NCBI RefSeq assembly: GCF_042453785.1
Contig: NC_091665.1
Span: forward strand, 29,312,501 to 29,376,500
Direction: 5' to 3'
From: Malus domestica
Lineage: Eukaryota; Streptophyta; Magnoliopsida; Rosales; Rosaceae
DNA length: 64,000 nucleotides
Below, piece by piece: positions 23,929 to 35,698 of the stretch; position 1 is the first letter of the stretch; every line of letters begins with the position of its first letter. Below the pieces are notes generated by a model, which was not told where the DNA came from, ran no database searches, and worked only from the letters and a program-made list of their open reading frames with translations. The position numbers and the translations under genes are program-made.

Positions 23929-24017
23929 TTGAGGAAAAGGGAAGACCTTTTGTCGGAGGAGCCACCCTTCTGGCTGAGGAAGGATCGGAAGAGGGGGGAG
24001 TTGACGTCGTAGATCAT
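22771..24017 (-). CDS. Conserved 47-residue plant protein, two exons
   Basis: Exon 1 is 24017-23947 (71 nt) and exon 2 is 22843-22771 (73 nt), joined AAAAG/G in frame: MIYDVNSPLFRSFLSQ, then KGGSSDKRKLEEQKPKE, then HRPKASENKPVMNE and TGA. The 1.1 kb intron has a GT donor and AG acceptor. The protein is short, very basic/acidic in its second half, with one hydrophobic patch near residues 9-15 and no clear membrane segment or domain. I recall near-identical small unnamed proteins in other plants but cannot name a function. A GA microsatellite sits about 20 bp inside the intron, and a telo-box-like AAACCCTAACCCTAA lies upstream at about 24061-24075. The long frame across 23775-24050 is exon 1 read through into the intron. 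Confidence 0.8.
23890..23926. repeat. (GA)n microsatellite in the intron of the 47-residue gene
   Basis: About 18 GA units just inside the 5' splice site of the minus-strand gene (CT on the transcript). Confidence 0.9.
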
Positions 24018-24490
24018 TGTCGCGATTACTCTGCTTAGCTGATTAGGCACTAACGATTGAGAAAACCCTAACCCTAATTTGTCTCTGAGTCGTTGTCTCT
24101 GAGTCGTTTGGCTTCTGCTATCTGCGGTTAGAATGCGGAGGTACGGCGGGTTTTTAAAGTGGGAAATTTGGTGGGCCGGGTTTTTAATCGAGTACCAGCC
24201 TCAACATCGTATAATTACTGGACAAATTTTCGGATATAAAAGAGAAAAAGCCCAGCTAAGTTCTTTATGATTAATAAAAAAGCCCAATTTCTTGTTTGGA
24301 GGCTGTTTCTTAAGGAGAGATTATTTATCCACCAACGTATCAAAAATTTTTGGCTATTGAATTGAATAAAGCAACCAAGTCAAAATGATAGAGTTAACCT
24401 TTTTTAACCATGCACTTTTCAGATTGAGAAAGTTGAATTGCTTGACGTTGCACATTTAACCTCATTAAGATTTACATCATTACACTCAAT
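24018..24490 (-). promoter_or_regulatory. Leader and promoter region of the 47-residue gene
   Basis: Upstream of the ATG at 24017. On the transcript strand it carries TTAGGGTTAGGGTTTT, a telo-box-like motif common in promoters of housekeeping plant genes. No TATA box stands out. The distal part has no recognised element. Confidence 0.4.
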
Positions 24491-24906
24491 CGAGGTTCTA
24501 AAAGATGCTAGGCGCTAGTCGGGCGGCGGGCTGGAGCCTAGCACAACTAGCGCCAGACGCTAGGCAGATTTAAGTAAATCTATTGTATTTCGTGTAAATA
24601 AGTGTCTGTTTATAGTTAAAATATATATAATTTCATCATAAACTATAAAATATAATGACATATATATTATGAAGTATTAGAACATAATGAAAACATGGGG
24701 AGAAAACATATAATGTGTGTTTATTTAAGTGTTCAAGAAGTCTCTTACAATTTATTGGAAACAATAAAATGCAAAAGGAAATTTATCTATTTTCAATCTA
24801 AGTGAGTTGCAACCTAGGCGGGTCTAAACGGGCTAAGTGGGTGCTTAAGGCGGTTTAAGCAGGTGCCTCAACAGGTCTAGGCACCATTTCTTAATTTTCA
24901 AACGCC

Positions 24907-26524
24907 GGTTCTTGCTACAGAGAACGCGGTTAAAGACAGATGGAGAGGTTATTTTCATAATCTTTTCAATGAAGGACATGAAATGAATGATTCTTTAGGG
25001 GAGTTGAGTAACTCAGAAGAGTGTAGAAACTACTCTTTTTATCGTCGAATCCGGAAGGAAGAAGTGGTTGTAGCTTTGAAGAAGATGAAGCATAAAAAAG
25101 CAATAGGCCCAGACAATATACCAATCGAAGTGTGGAAACTTTTGGGAGAGACAGGTATAACATGGCTCACTGACCTTTTCAATAGGATTTTGAAAACGAA
25201 GAAGATGCCAAATGAGTGGCGAACGAGCACTTTGGTGCCTATCTACAAGAATAAGGGCGACGTACAAAATTGCATGAACTATAGGGGTATTAAGCTAATG
25301 AGTCATACAATGAAGCTCTGGGAGAGAGTCATTGAGCATAGATTGAGGCAAGAGACACGGGTTTCGGACAACCAATTCGGGTTCATGCCAGGGCGCTCAA
25401 CCATGGAGGCAATCTATCTCTTACGAAGATTGATGGAAAGATATAGAGATGGGAAAAAGGATTTACACATGGTCTTTATAGATTTGGAAAAAGCGTATGA
25501 TAGGGTCCCAAGAGACATTCTTTGGAGGATTTTAGAGAAGAAAGGAGTACGAGTAGCATATATCCAAGCTATAAAGGATATGTATGAAGGAGCAAAGACT
25601 GCCGTAAGAACTCATGAAGGACAAACCGAAAGCTTTCCCATAACTGTAGGATTACATCAAGGCTCATCCTTAAGTCCTTACCTTTTTGCGTTGGTAATGG
25701 ATGAGTTAACAGGACATATTCAAGATGATATTCCTTGGTGTATGCTTTTCGCAGACGATATAGTGTTGATAGATGAAACTCAGGAAGGGGTAAATGCAAA
25801 GCTTAACCTTTGGAGAGAAGTGTTGGAATCTAAAGGTCTTCGCCTAAGCCGATCAAAGACAGAATATATGGAGTGCAAGTTCAGTGCAAATGGAGGCCAA
25901 AACGAGTTAGGGGTGAGGATCGGAGATCAAGAAATACCAAAGAGCGACCGTTTTCGTTACCTAGGATCTATCTTGCAAAAGAACGGAGAATTAGATGGAG
26001 ATCTCAACCATAGAATACAAGCTGGATGGATGAAGTGGAAGAGTGCATCCGGCGTGTTGTGTGACCGCCGTATGCCATTGAAGCTCAAGGGAAAATTTTA
26101 TAGGACGGCAATAAGGCCGGCGATGCTGTATGGCACAGAATGTTGGGCGGTGAAACATCAACACGTACACAAAATGGGTGTAGCGGAGATGAGGATGCTT
26201 CGTTGGATGTGTGGGCACACGAGAAAGGATAAGATTAGGAATGAGGATATCCGGGGTAAAGTAGGAGTAGCCGAAATTGAAGGAAAGATGAGAGAAAATC
26301 GGTTACGGTGGTTTGGACATGTGCAAAGAAGGCCTACTGACGCTCCGATTAGAAGATGCGACTATGGGACAGAGGTTCAGGGCCGAAGGGGTAGAGGAAG
26401 ACCTAGGAAAACTTTGGAAGAGACTCTAAGAAAAGACTTAGAGTACTTGGATCTAACAAAGGACATGACACAGGATCGAGCACAATGGCGTTCTAAGATT
26501 CATATAGCCGATCCCACTCAGTGA
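24907..26524 (+). mobile_element. RTE-type LINE, 5'-truncated, with a long open reverse transcriptase frame
   Basis: The frame 24983-26524 (513 codons, open upstream to about 24907) encodes a non-LTR reverse transcriptase. Visible blocks are [81 protein letters not shown] and the catalytic FADDIVL (about residues 251-257). They are followed by the thumb and the C-terminal [26 protein letters not shown] and [13 protein letters not shown] blocks typical of plant RTE. The endonuclease domain is missing through 5' truncation. The frame ends DPTQ-stop where the LTR-type block begins, so its own 3' tail is absent. The intact frame suggests a young copy. Confidence 0.85.
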
Positions 26525-29500
26525 CTTGGATTTTCCAAGTCTCCAACCGAGAAGTTTTCCTCACTCGGGAAATTAAGGGAACACTACCCCAACCTACATG
26601 CTCCACTCAGAAAGCTTCAACATACAAGCTTCAACAAAAGAAAATTCAAAGAACTTAGCGAAGAAGGCTTTGGTGTATTTAACACAATACGTTGAAATGA
26701 AGGAAAGCTTATTTATTGATATCCCCGATCAGCTACAAATATGTACATATACATGAGTCAAAATAAACACACAAGACGGAGCCTTCACAAAGGTTGCTTA
26801 GGAGAAGTCTCAGCAGTCGGTAGAGCCCCAGAAAGAGAAGGCACCGGAGGGGGATCATTTGGAGCCTCAGTACTGGACAGAACCCTAGAAGGAGGAGGCA
26901 TCAGAGGTTGATCATTCGGAGCTTCATTACGCGGTACAGCCCCAGAAGACGAAGGCAATAAATGCCTTTGGAATAAACCCACAAATCTCTGATGATCAAG
27001 TAAAACCTGACCATCAGTTTCCTTCATCTGGTCAAGCTTCCTCTTCATGTTTGTAGCATAGTCATGTGCGAGCCGGTGCAACTATTTATTCTCATGCTTG
27101 AGCCCTCTAATCTCCTGTTTGAGACTCATCACTTCAGCCGCCAATGATTCAACTTGGCGGGTTCGAGCAAATAGGCGTTGGGCCATATTAGACACAGAAC
27201 CTGCACACTGAACACTGAGAGCCAGCGAATCCTTAACAGCTAACTCATCAGACCGTTTGGAAAGTAGTCTGTTATCTTTGGGAGTGAGAAGGTTCCTGGC
27301 CACCACCGCAGCGGTCATATCATTCTTCATCACGGAATCCCTAACGGTAAGAGGACCAGTAGGGGAGACGAAAGATGGGCGCCATATGTTGTCTGGAGAA
27401 GGCGGGGCTGCCTCTTCAACAAGGTTCAAGTCAAAACGACGGTCGGAGGGGCCAGACATTTTCAAAGGTGTTGAAGAGAGAAGAGGTCGGACAAATCAAG
27501 ATCTTAGAAGTGCAAGAATGAAGCTTCTACTGGTGGAGATTCAAGTGTGCTTTGGAACTTAATGCCAGCCTCTATAAAAATCTGCACTCGACGGAGCTTA
27601 AGAAATCGAAGAGGCGCCTGCTCAGAAATCGAAGAGGCGTTTGCTTTCTCAAAAGCTGGGCTGCTTAGAGATCACGAGGGTTGATCTCAGAAATCGAAGA
27701 GGCGTTTGCTTTCTCAAAAGTTGGGCTGCTCAAAGACCACGAATGCCGATCTCAGAAATCGAAGAGGCGCTCGCTTTCTCAAAAGCTGGGCTCCCCAGAG
27801 ACCACGAGGGCCGATCTCAGAAATCGAAGAGGCACCTACTTTTCCAGCCTTGTCAGCACCTGTCACACGCACACTCAGCTTTGCGAAAATTATGGGCATT
27901 CTGTCGAAGACTTCTGGGGAAGTAGAAAACACATGAATCTTACTGTTCAATCACCCACTTCCCACACGCAACAATAGCTCATGGGTACCACAGATAACTT
28001 TGCCAAAGTTCTCTGCCAAAGTTGAGCACGTGAAGCTTGCAGCTCCCACTACATCGCTCTGACCAAGAAGGGTAAAAGAATAGCAAAGAACCAGCACTAA
28101 CAAAGTTTAGACCCATAAATTTTGAAGGTCTAGCTACCATATTATTACCCACAAGGGTAAAGGAACAGTACCACTGCTGGATAATTGGAAAGTCCCTGTG
28201 TGTCAACCTCTGTGCTTCGTGGCAAGGTAGACTAGCAAACATGCCCAACCTTTACTCACATTCGAGAAAACACTCCCAATAAGATTGCTTGCTCCAAAAT
28301 CGAAGAGGCACCGTCCTCCGAATCTCGAGAGCCAGACTCCCAACATGACTACTTTCTTAAAAATCGAAGAGAGGGTAAAGGAACAGTACCATTGCTGGAT
28401 AATTGGAAAGTCCCTGTGTGTCAACTTCTGTGCTTCGTGGCAAGGTAGACTAGCAAACATGCCCAACCTTTACTCACATTCGAGAAAACACTCCCAACAA
28501 GATTGCTTGCTCCAAAATCGAAGAGGCACCGCCCTCCGAATCTCGAGAGCCAGACTCCCAACGTGATTACTTTCTCAAAAATCGAAGAGACACTGCTCCC
28601 CGAATCTTCGAGAGCCAGACCCCCAGCATGATTGCTTTCTCAAAAATCGATGAGGCATCGTTCTCCGAATCAATCGAAGAGGCACTCGCTTTCTCAAAAG
28701 CTGGGCTGCTCAGAGACCACGAGGGCCGATCTCAGAAATCGAAGAGGCACCTACTTTTCTAGCCTTGTCAGCACCTGTCACACGCACACTCAGCTTTGCA
28801 GAAATTATGGGCATTCTGTCGAAGACTTCTGGTGAAGTAGAAAGCACATGAATCTTACTGTTCAATCACCCACTTCCCACACGCAACAATAGCTCATGGG
28901 TACCACAGATAACTTTGCCAAAGTTCTCTGCCAAAGTTGAGCACGTGAAGCTTGCAGCTCCCACTACATCGCTCTGACCAAGAAAGGTAAAATAATAGCA
29001 AAGAAACAGCACTAACAACGTTTAGACACATAAATTTTGAAGGTCTAGCTACCATATTATTACCCACAAGGGTAAAGGAACAGTACTACTGCTGGATAAT
29101 TGGAAAGTCCCTGTGTGTCAACCTCTGTGCTTCGTGGCAAGGTAGACTAGCAAACATGCCCAACCTTTACTCACTTTCGAGAAAACACTCCCAACAAGAT
29201 TGCTTGCTCCAAAATCGAAGAGGCACCGTCCTCCGAATCTCGAGAGCCAGACTCCCAACATGACTACTTTCTCAAAAGCGAAGAGAGGGTAAAGGAACAG
29301 TACCATTGCTGGATAATTGGAAAGTCCCTGTGTGTCAACCTTTGTGCTTCGTGGCAAGGTAGACTAGCAAACATGCCCAACCTTTACTCACATTCGAGAC
29401 AACACTCCCAACAGGATTGCTTGCTCCAAAATCGAAGAGGCACCGCCCTCCGAATCTTGAGAGCCAGACTCCCAACATGATTACTTCCTCAAAAATGGAA

Positions 29501-30984
29501 GAGACACTGCTATCCGAATCTCGAGAGCCAGACCCCCAGCATGATTGCTTTCTCAAAAATCGAAGAGGCATCGTTCTCCGAATCTCGAGAGCCAGATACC
29601 ACAGACCACTTTTTCAAAGTGCTCTGACAGAGTTAAAACATGTGAAACTGGCAGCTCCCACTACCCTGCTATGACCAAGCAGGGTAAAAGAATAGCATTA
29701 CTACTTGTTGTTAGGGAGACTCCTATATATGTCGACCTCCATCCCCAACGGACAGGCAGACCTGCAAAAATGCTCAACCCTTCATCATATCTGAGAGGGC
29801 ACTCCCAACGAAGCCTTTCGAAATATTCAGCTTTCTTTCCCCCCGATAATACCTCTGCAAACAAGCTATTCTAGAGCAAGAATATCTCATATCATCAGGG
29901 TTAAAAGCAAGAGTATCCCATATCATGCTTTTTCCCTGTCTTTTCCTTTGGCCTTGTTTTTACCTGCAAGACAAGGAGAAAGAGAGCAATCAGTCAGCAC
30001 TTGGAATCAAGCTTCCAGCCAGGAACTGACTGCCTGGAACTCCTTACCTGATTACTTACCTGGCATTGCTCTCGAGTACTCATCTTCAACATCTTATGTT
30101 TCCAGGGAAGATTCCGCATCTGCTTGAGGAACAGATAGGGCAAGTGCGAAGGATACAAGGAAGCATGTGGAGATAAGCGTAACAGCACACGTGTCGATAC
30201 ATCCATTACTCTGTCAAAAGCAAAAGTATCCCATATCAGCAGGGTGGAACGTACTCTAGATTTGATGGACTTGTTTTGACCCTCAAATTCTTCAGTCGGC
30301 CTTATACTCTGGAGGAAACCAGAAAACCCTCCAGCTCAGTTCAAGAATAAGCATGTGGAAAGTTACTTCTTCAAAAGCAAAAGTATCTCATATCATCTCT
30401 TCTCATTTTTCTTCTCTTTATCCTTCATGCTGCTGCAAGATGGGGATAAGGTGAACAATCAGTCGGAGCTCTGATTGCTTACCTTGTCTGTCACCTCTTT
30501 CAGCAGACCCCCTAGCTCGGCGACTTAGGGGACTCCTACTACATGGTTTGTATCGCGCTTGACCAAGCCTGAGACTACAAGTAAGCTTCAAGTGAAATTG
30601 ATACATTACCTTGTGCATCTCCACCAGTTAAAGATACCACCCCTGGATGGAGGAAGAGTACTTCCAGAGAAGATGTCATATCTACCTATGAGACAGATAA
30701 GGCAAGTCAAGACGACAACACACTCCGATACTTAGAAGTTTCGTGATTACGAGATCATTCTCCCACAATATTTCCTAATGTCATTTGTACTAAATCATTC
30801 ACTTGTACTCACTAAAGGAGAGCTTGAACCTATGTACTTGTGTAAACCCTTCACAATTAATGAGAACTCTTCTATTCCGTGGACGTAGCCAATCTGGGTG
30901 AACCACGTACATCTTGTGTTTGCTTTCCTATCTCTATCCATTTATATACTTATCCACACTAATGACCGGAGCAATCTAGCGAAG
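26522..30984 (-). mobile_element. Non-autonomous LTR-type block (LARD/TR-GAG-like), possibly composite
   Basis: The minus strand carries two adjacent frames (27465-27082 and 27081-26785) that read like one gag-like protein: FDLNLVEEAAPP, a helical part with LAAEVMSLKQEIRGLKHE, and Pro/Ser-rich repeats (SSTEAPNDPPP). A TATA-like leader lies upstream near 27575, and polyadenylation-like AATAAATAAG follows near 26715. No pol is present. The region 27590-29640 is a nested array of macro-repeats. The right end (30790-30984) resembles an LTR R/U5 region in plus orientation (CCGTGGACGTAGCC, GTGAACCACGTAC), so more than one element may be joined. The copy is broken, with at least one break in the gag-like frame. 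Exact LTR ends were not identified. Confidence 0.5.
27590..29640. repeat. Macro-repeat array in the LTR-type block
   Basis: Short units AGAAATCGAAGAGGC...TTTCTCAAAAGCTGGGCTG recur about every 60-65 bp. They lie within larger units: CCTTGTCAGCACCTGTCACA appears at about 27847 and 28764, and GGATAATTGGAAAGTCCCTG at about 28178, 28397, 29095 and 29312. This gives about 920-bp large units and about 220-bp inner units. Confidence 0.8.
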
Positions 30985-31609
30985 ATCACAAAAAGCGACC
31001 GTTTTCGCTACCTAGGATCTATCTTGCAAGAGCACGGAGAATTAGACGGAGATCTCAACCATAGAATACGAGCTGGATGGATGAAGTGTAAGAGTGCATC
31101 CGGCGTGTTGTGTGACCGTCGTAGGCCACTGAAGCTCAAGGGAAAATTTTATAGGACGGCAATAAGGCCAGCGATGTTGTATGACACAGAATGTTGGGCG
31201 GTGAAGCATCAACACGTACACAAAATGGGTGTTGCGGAGATGAGGATGCTTCGTGGGATGTGTGGGCACACGAGAAAGGATAAGATTGGGAATGAGGATA
31301 TCCGAGGTAAAGTAGGAGTAGCCGAAATTGTAGGAAATATGAGAGAAAATCGGCTCCGATGATTTGGACATGTGCAAAGAAGGCCGACTGACGCTCCGGT
31401 TCGAAGATGTGACTACGGGACAGAGGTTCAGGGCTAAAGGGGTAGAGGAAGACCTAGGAAAACTTTGGAAGAGACTCTAAGAAAAGACTTAGAGTACTTG
31501 GATCTAACGGAGGACATGACACAAAACCGAGCGCAATGGCGTTCTAGGATTCATATAGCCGACCCCACTTAGTGGGAAAAGGCTTTGTTGTTGTTGTTGT
31601 TGTTGTTGT
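30985..31609 (+). mobile_element. Second RTE-type LINE fragment with (TTG)n tail
   Basis: A 3' fragment that repeats 25943-26524 ([31 protein letters not shown]) with roughly 6 percent differences. It continues to AGTGGGAAAAGGC and a (TTG)n tail at 31584-31609, the usual RTE 3' end. It is not open throughout: stops interrupt it near 31362 and 31434. It begins at an A-rich junction after AGATCACAAA, as expected of a 5' truncation. It carries more changes than the first copy and is probably older or from another source copy. Confidence 0.85.
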
Positions 31610-31680
31610 AAGCATTAATCGGGGCGGTGGCCAGCCACTTAGTGCTTAGGCGGCGCTAGGCAACGATTTTTAGAACAGTG

Positions 31681-32637
31681 TGCTCAATAAAAGGAATTAG
31701 CGAAGCTTGTCAACTGTATCAAAATAATTATGTTGGAGTTGAGTTGTATAGCAAGCAAAATTAAGATCTAGAAAAAGAGGGGGTGTGCAGGAAGTGAAAA
31801 AGATTGTATAAGTCACTCCCATGCTGAAAGTTTTTTTTTTTTTTACATAGAAATTCCTTTAAAAAAAATTTATGTTCTTAGAAACTTCGTTCCAAAAACA
31901 ATGCGCATAAGTGATTTATGGTATGCCCGATCATCTTCTAACTTTGGACAAAATTTAAAAGCTGTTTTTTTCTTTGCTTCGACATACATAGAAACTAATG
32001 AGCCTCCACTCATCCCAGCCTAAACGCCAAATGTGGCATGTTTCTTTATGGTAAATTGTAATTTATTACTTTGCTAGCAAATTGTAACGATCTATGTTTT
32101 TTTTATGTTGTCGGACATGTCTCACCTAATAAAATAAACAGACAAATAAGCGTATGCAGTCCATTACACGTACAAGTTTTTCTTCTTGTGGAAAGATCAA
32201 TTCTTTTTAGTTAATCTCAACTTTGCGGAGGAAATCTTGTATATGTCAATGTAAACCTAATCTAAGATTTACATACTACCTAGTATCGTCACTTCATGAT
32301 GTTATTTTGTATTCTCATAAGCACAACATCAACAAAATACTATGACCCAAGAATTTTCATACTCCTTAAATAATGGAATTTTAATAGAAGTAGAACTGTT
32401 GATAATGAGTATGCATAAGTTTATAAGGAGTTGAGCTACTCTCCATATATCATATTGTATGAGTTTTTAAGTTAATCTCAACTTTCTTCAAAAACTCAAT
32501 TATACAAGCAAATTTCATCTTTATTTAGAGTAAGATATATAAACATAATACATGTACCATTACTCTCGTGATTAATGAGGCATCTTATTCCATATCAAAA
32601 CCTTGTATGTAAAGTATTGACTAAGAAATAGCTAACA
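31681..32637. other. Non-coding spacer
   Basis: AT-rich. No gene, RNA or element boundary was recognised. Confidence 0.5.
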
Positions 32638-33577
32638 TGGATCTCTCTCGCCGAAAACACAAACACATCCGCCGACCCTAGTCCCTTGGCTTGGGTGCCT
32701 GTGGCAACCCCCTTTTTTCTCCTCCTTATCTTCCCTTTTTCTCGTATTTCAATTTTCTTTTTTAGCTTTGTCTCAGTTTTCTTTGAGCTTAATTGGTTTC
32801 AAATTTTCTTTTGAGCTTGTCTCGAATTTGGGCTTCATGACTCTTTCTTAATGTTCATCGTAGCATCTCCGACACTTTTCATTAGTTTTCACTGCCTTTC
32901 ATTATTTAGTTTTCCACCCTCTCTCTCCTATGGTCGTGCCTTATCAAATCCAAACCTCCATCTCCCCCATCCTTTCCATTTACCTCCCTTCTTTATGACT
33001 CATTCCCACCCCATCCTTTGCTTCGATTTGTGGCTCTGAACAGAAAATGGATGCCAGACTTCCCTCACTTTCCTTCCCCGTCTAGCATGCTGAAACCCCC
33101 TCGAGGCAAAGTGTTCTGCGGCTTCAGCCAAAGTAAGGTAACCCTTAGCCTCACATTTATCTATGTGTTACTATTTTTGTATATATTTTTAGGGGTTGGT
33201 GAAGGAAATTTGGATCCAATGACTATTTCTTAGTTTCGCGTTTCCAATGACGAAATCTTATTGTGGTGTGCTTTTGGTTACAAATTTGTAATTTTTGTGC
33301 TACAATGTCTTGGTCAAGTTGACCACTTAGCCATTTTCTCTATTGTTGTTGCCTTGATGCTAGCAAGATGTTCACGACGGCGACGACGGGAGCTGCTTTA
33401 TGCGTTTGGAGGATAGGGTTGAGGCTTTTAGTTTGTTTGCTTATTGTGTTGGGCTTTTGCATTTCTGATTTCCCCAGTATATTTTGAGTTATTTTGTCTT
33501 CTCTTGAGTTAGCCTGTAACATATTTTCTGCTTAATAAATCATAGTTTTCGACAACAAAAAATGAAAAAAAAAAAAG
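32638..33577 (+). mobile_element. L1-like retroposon, internally deleted, with poly(A)
   Basis: It begins with CTCTCGCCGAAAACACAAAC and CGCCGACCCTAG, like plant L1 leaders. It continues with T-rich untranslated sequence and ends GCTTAATAAATCATAG...poly(A) at 33565-33577. The short frames (62-71 codons) are low-complexity. No reverse transcriptase is present. A target duplication was not found. Confidence 0.5.
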
Positions 33578-33653
33578 AGTACCGACTACACCCAGTTTCC
33601 AATGTTAGCCCACCTTTATGTCATGACATCATGAAAGATTCAGACTATGGGAG

Positions 33654-33889
33654 ATCTTTGTTGGACACGGATTGTCTGCCCTCCCATTTTCTATGATCAT
33701 CCGTGCCCTCTTGTTTGTATGGTTACTGTTAAGCCACGTTAACATTTTATATTATCTTTTTATAGAGATAATAAGATAAAAATAAATAATAATATAAAAT
33801 GTTGACATGATTTAACCGTGACCACATAAAACATGAGGGCACGGAAGACATGCGAAATGGGAGGGCAGCAATCATTGTCCATCTTTGTT
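33654..33889. mobile_element. Foldback MITE (218 bp), copy 1, with 9-bp duplication
   Basis: The element is 33663-33880, flanked by atctttgtt on both sides. The two halves are inverted copies (GATTGTCTGCCCTCCCATTT and AAATGGGAGGGCAGCAATC; AACATTTTATATTAT and ATAATATAAAATGTTGACAT). The 9-bp duplication fits Mutator-type mobilisation. A second copy is at 63462-63671. Confidence 0.85.
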
Positions 33890-34680
33890 TCGTTTGCCGA
33901 AAACAAACCTATGATTTGACTAGACCTCTTACCCCCATGCTATCGGACGGCCGATATGTGGCTATCATGTTATACGTGGCATCTGATTTCATGCGTCCGA
34001 GAAAGAGTGGGCCATGAACGCAAGGGACCAAAGTTGACCACCTGGGCGTATATGAGCAAGAACAATGCAGAGTAAAAGATGCTCAAGTACATGACCAACT
34101 CAACTCATTTTTGTCACTACATTTTGGGCAACATTTTGACAAGTGTTGCTTGGCCTAATTGTTAGCTTAGTCGTTTTAATTTTTCCAAAAATCCATGTTT
34201 AGTTCGCTATCAAAATAAGCCATATGTAGTCATTTAATGAAGTTCGTCAGAATCACTAACCAATTCAGTTCAATGTTTTTATTCAATTACCACATGTTAT
34301 TTAAAACATAACAAGAAGTTTGATAAAATGTCTCAACGAGAAAGTAAAGAACATCATAATAAATTGCTAACAAAGACTTCAATTTGACCTCGTTAAAATG
34401 CCTCAAAATGAAGTCAAGTACGTATCGAAGCAGTGTTTTTTAACTTTAATCATTCAAGAAAATTGAAATTTAAAATAAACCTAGTGTTAGATTACATATT
34501 AATTATAGTTCCTTGATGTGTTCTTAATTCAAAATAATTAATGTGCATTTTATTTAATGTCTCCCACTAAATATTTAACTTTATTAATATACAAATTTTA
34601 ATTTATTTTTTGACCAAAAAAAAGTTTTTTTTTTTAATTTATTAATTTTATTTAACATTCTTCAAACTTGAAAGACTCAA
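33890..34680. other. Non-coding spacer
   Basis: AT-rich. Nothing was recognised. Confidence 0.5.
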
Positions 34681-34682
34681 TT

Positions 34683-35345
34683 AATGTACCTAAATGTATG
34701 TACCGAAATGTATTATATTGAACTAATGTATTTAAATGTTAGTACCGAAATGTATGTACTAAAATATATACACCGAAATGTATTATATTAAATTAATATA
34801 TCATAAATGTGTGTACCGAAATGTATGCACCGAAATGTATTATATTAAATTAATATACCATAAATGTGTGTACCGAAATGTATGCACCGAAATGTATTAT
34901 ATTGAATTAATGTACATAAATGTCTGTATCGAAATGTGTCACATCTCGGCCCGAGATTGTAAGATCTCACATCGCCCAAGGGAGTGGATCATGTAAGCTT
35001 TATATGTATATTCTCATCTCTATCTAACACGATGCCTTTTGGGAGCTCATTGGCTTCAGGTTCTGTAGGAACTCCAAAGTTAAGCGAGTTCGTGCGAGAG
35101 CATTCCCAGGATGGGTGATCCACTGAGAAGTTTTCGTGTGAATTCCCAGAAACAAAACCATGAGGGCGTGGTCAGGGCCCAAAGCGGACAATATCGTGCT
35201 ACGGTGGGGAGTCGAGCCCGGGATGTGGTGAGGGCTCAGGTCGGGATGTGACAAAATGTATGTACCGAAATGTGTGTACCTAAATGTATGCACCGAAATG
35301 TATTATAATGAATTTAATGTACCTAAATGAATAAAAGACAAAATA
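34683..35345. repeat. Minisatellite of GTACCGAAATGTAT units, split by a Cassandra LTR
   Basis: Words ATGTACCGAAATGTATG and CACCGAAATGTATTATATT repeat with a larger period of about 60 bp over 34683-34936. They resume at 35254-35345 after the inserted LTR, so the array existed before the insertion. Confidence 0.8.
34937..35253 (+). mobile_element. Cassandra-type TRIM solo LTR with 5S rRNA-like core
   Basis: Flanked by aaatg at 34932-34936 and 35254-35258. The core GGAACTCCAAAGTTAAGCGA...GCGAGAGCATTCCCAGGATG...GGTGATCCACTGAGAAG resembles the internal promoter part of plant 5S rRNA, the hallmark of Cassandra. It ends GGGATGTGACA. The first 21 bp (TGTCACATCTCGGCCCGAGA) are an inverted copy of its own 3' end, preceding the usual TGTAAGATCTCACATCG start. 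It is a solo LTR with no internal domain. Confidence 0.85.
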
Positions 35346-35698
35346 CATCGAAATATATTGTATAACAAGAATTAGTATATCTAAATGTTTACAACAAAAT
35401 ATATTACAATAAATGAAATGAAAATTATAATTATAATGAAATAAAATTAATACATTAAAATTAGGAAGAAAAAGATAACTAATTAAAAAAATGCAAATGT
35501 AATTAATAAATGAGGTTATTAATGTATCAATGGACTAAAATTATATTTTGATCTTACTCATGGTTTTAGTCTAAAAGTCATATTTGCCAAGGATTAGAAT
35601 GAAGTTTTCTATTTCATTTAACTTCATTGACAAGCTTTATTGACAAGTACTTATTTATTAAGGTTCTCTAACTTCAAGTGCATTAGTATGAAAAAAAA

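Larger units (their letters stand above)
24491..31680. mobile_element. hAT-like MITE, copy 2, split by nested retroelements
   Basis: The left part is 24491-24906 (TTCTAAAAGATGCTAGGCGC, TAGTCGGGCGGCGG) and the right part about 31611-31680 (ATTAATCGGGGCGGTGGCCA, TTTTTAGAACAGTG). Together they equal copy 1 at 15797-16282. The break falls after CAAACGCC. Flanks share CTCAAT (24487-24492 and 31683-31688), possibly the remains of a target duplication. Everything between 24907 and 31610 was inserted later. Confidence 0.75.

Noticed and set aside
27550-29640. CRISPR-like array
   Set aside because: Regular short repeats, but the genome is a plant, spacers are not unique and the pattern is nested macro-repeats in a retroelement.
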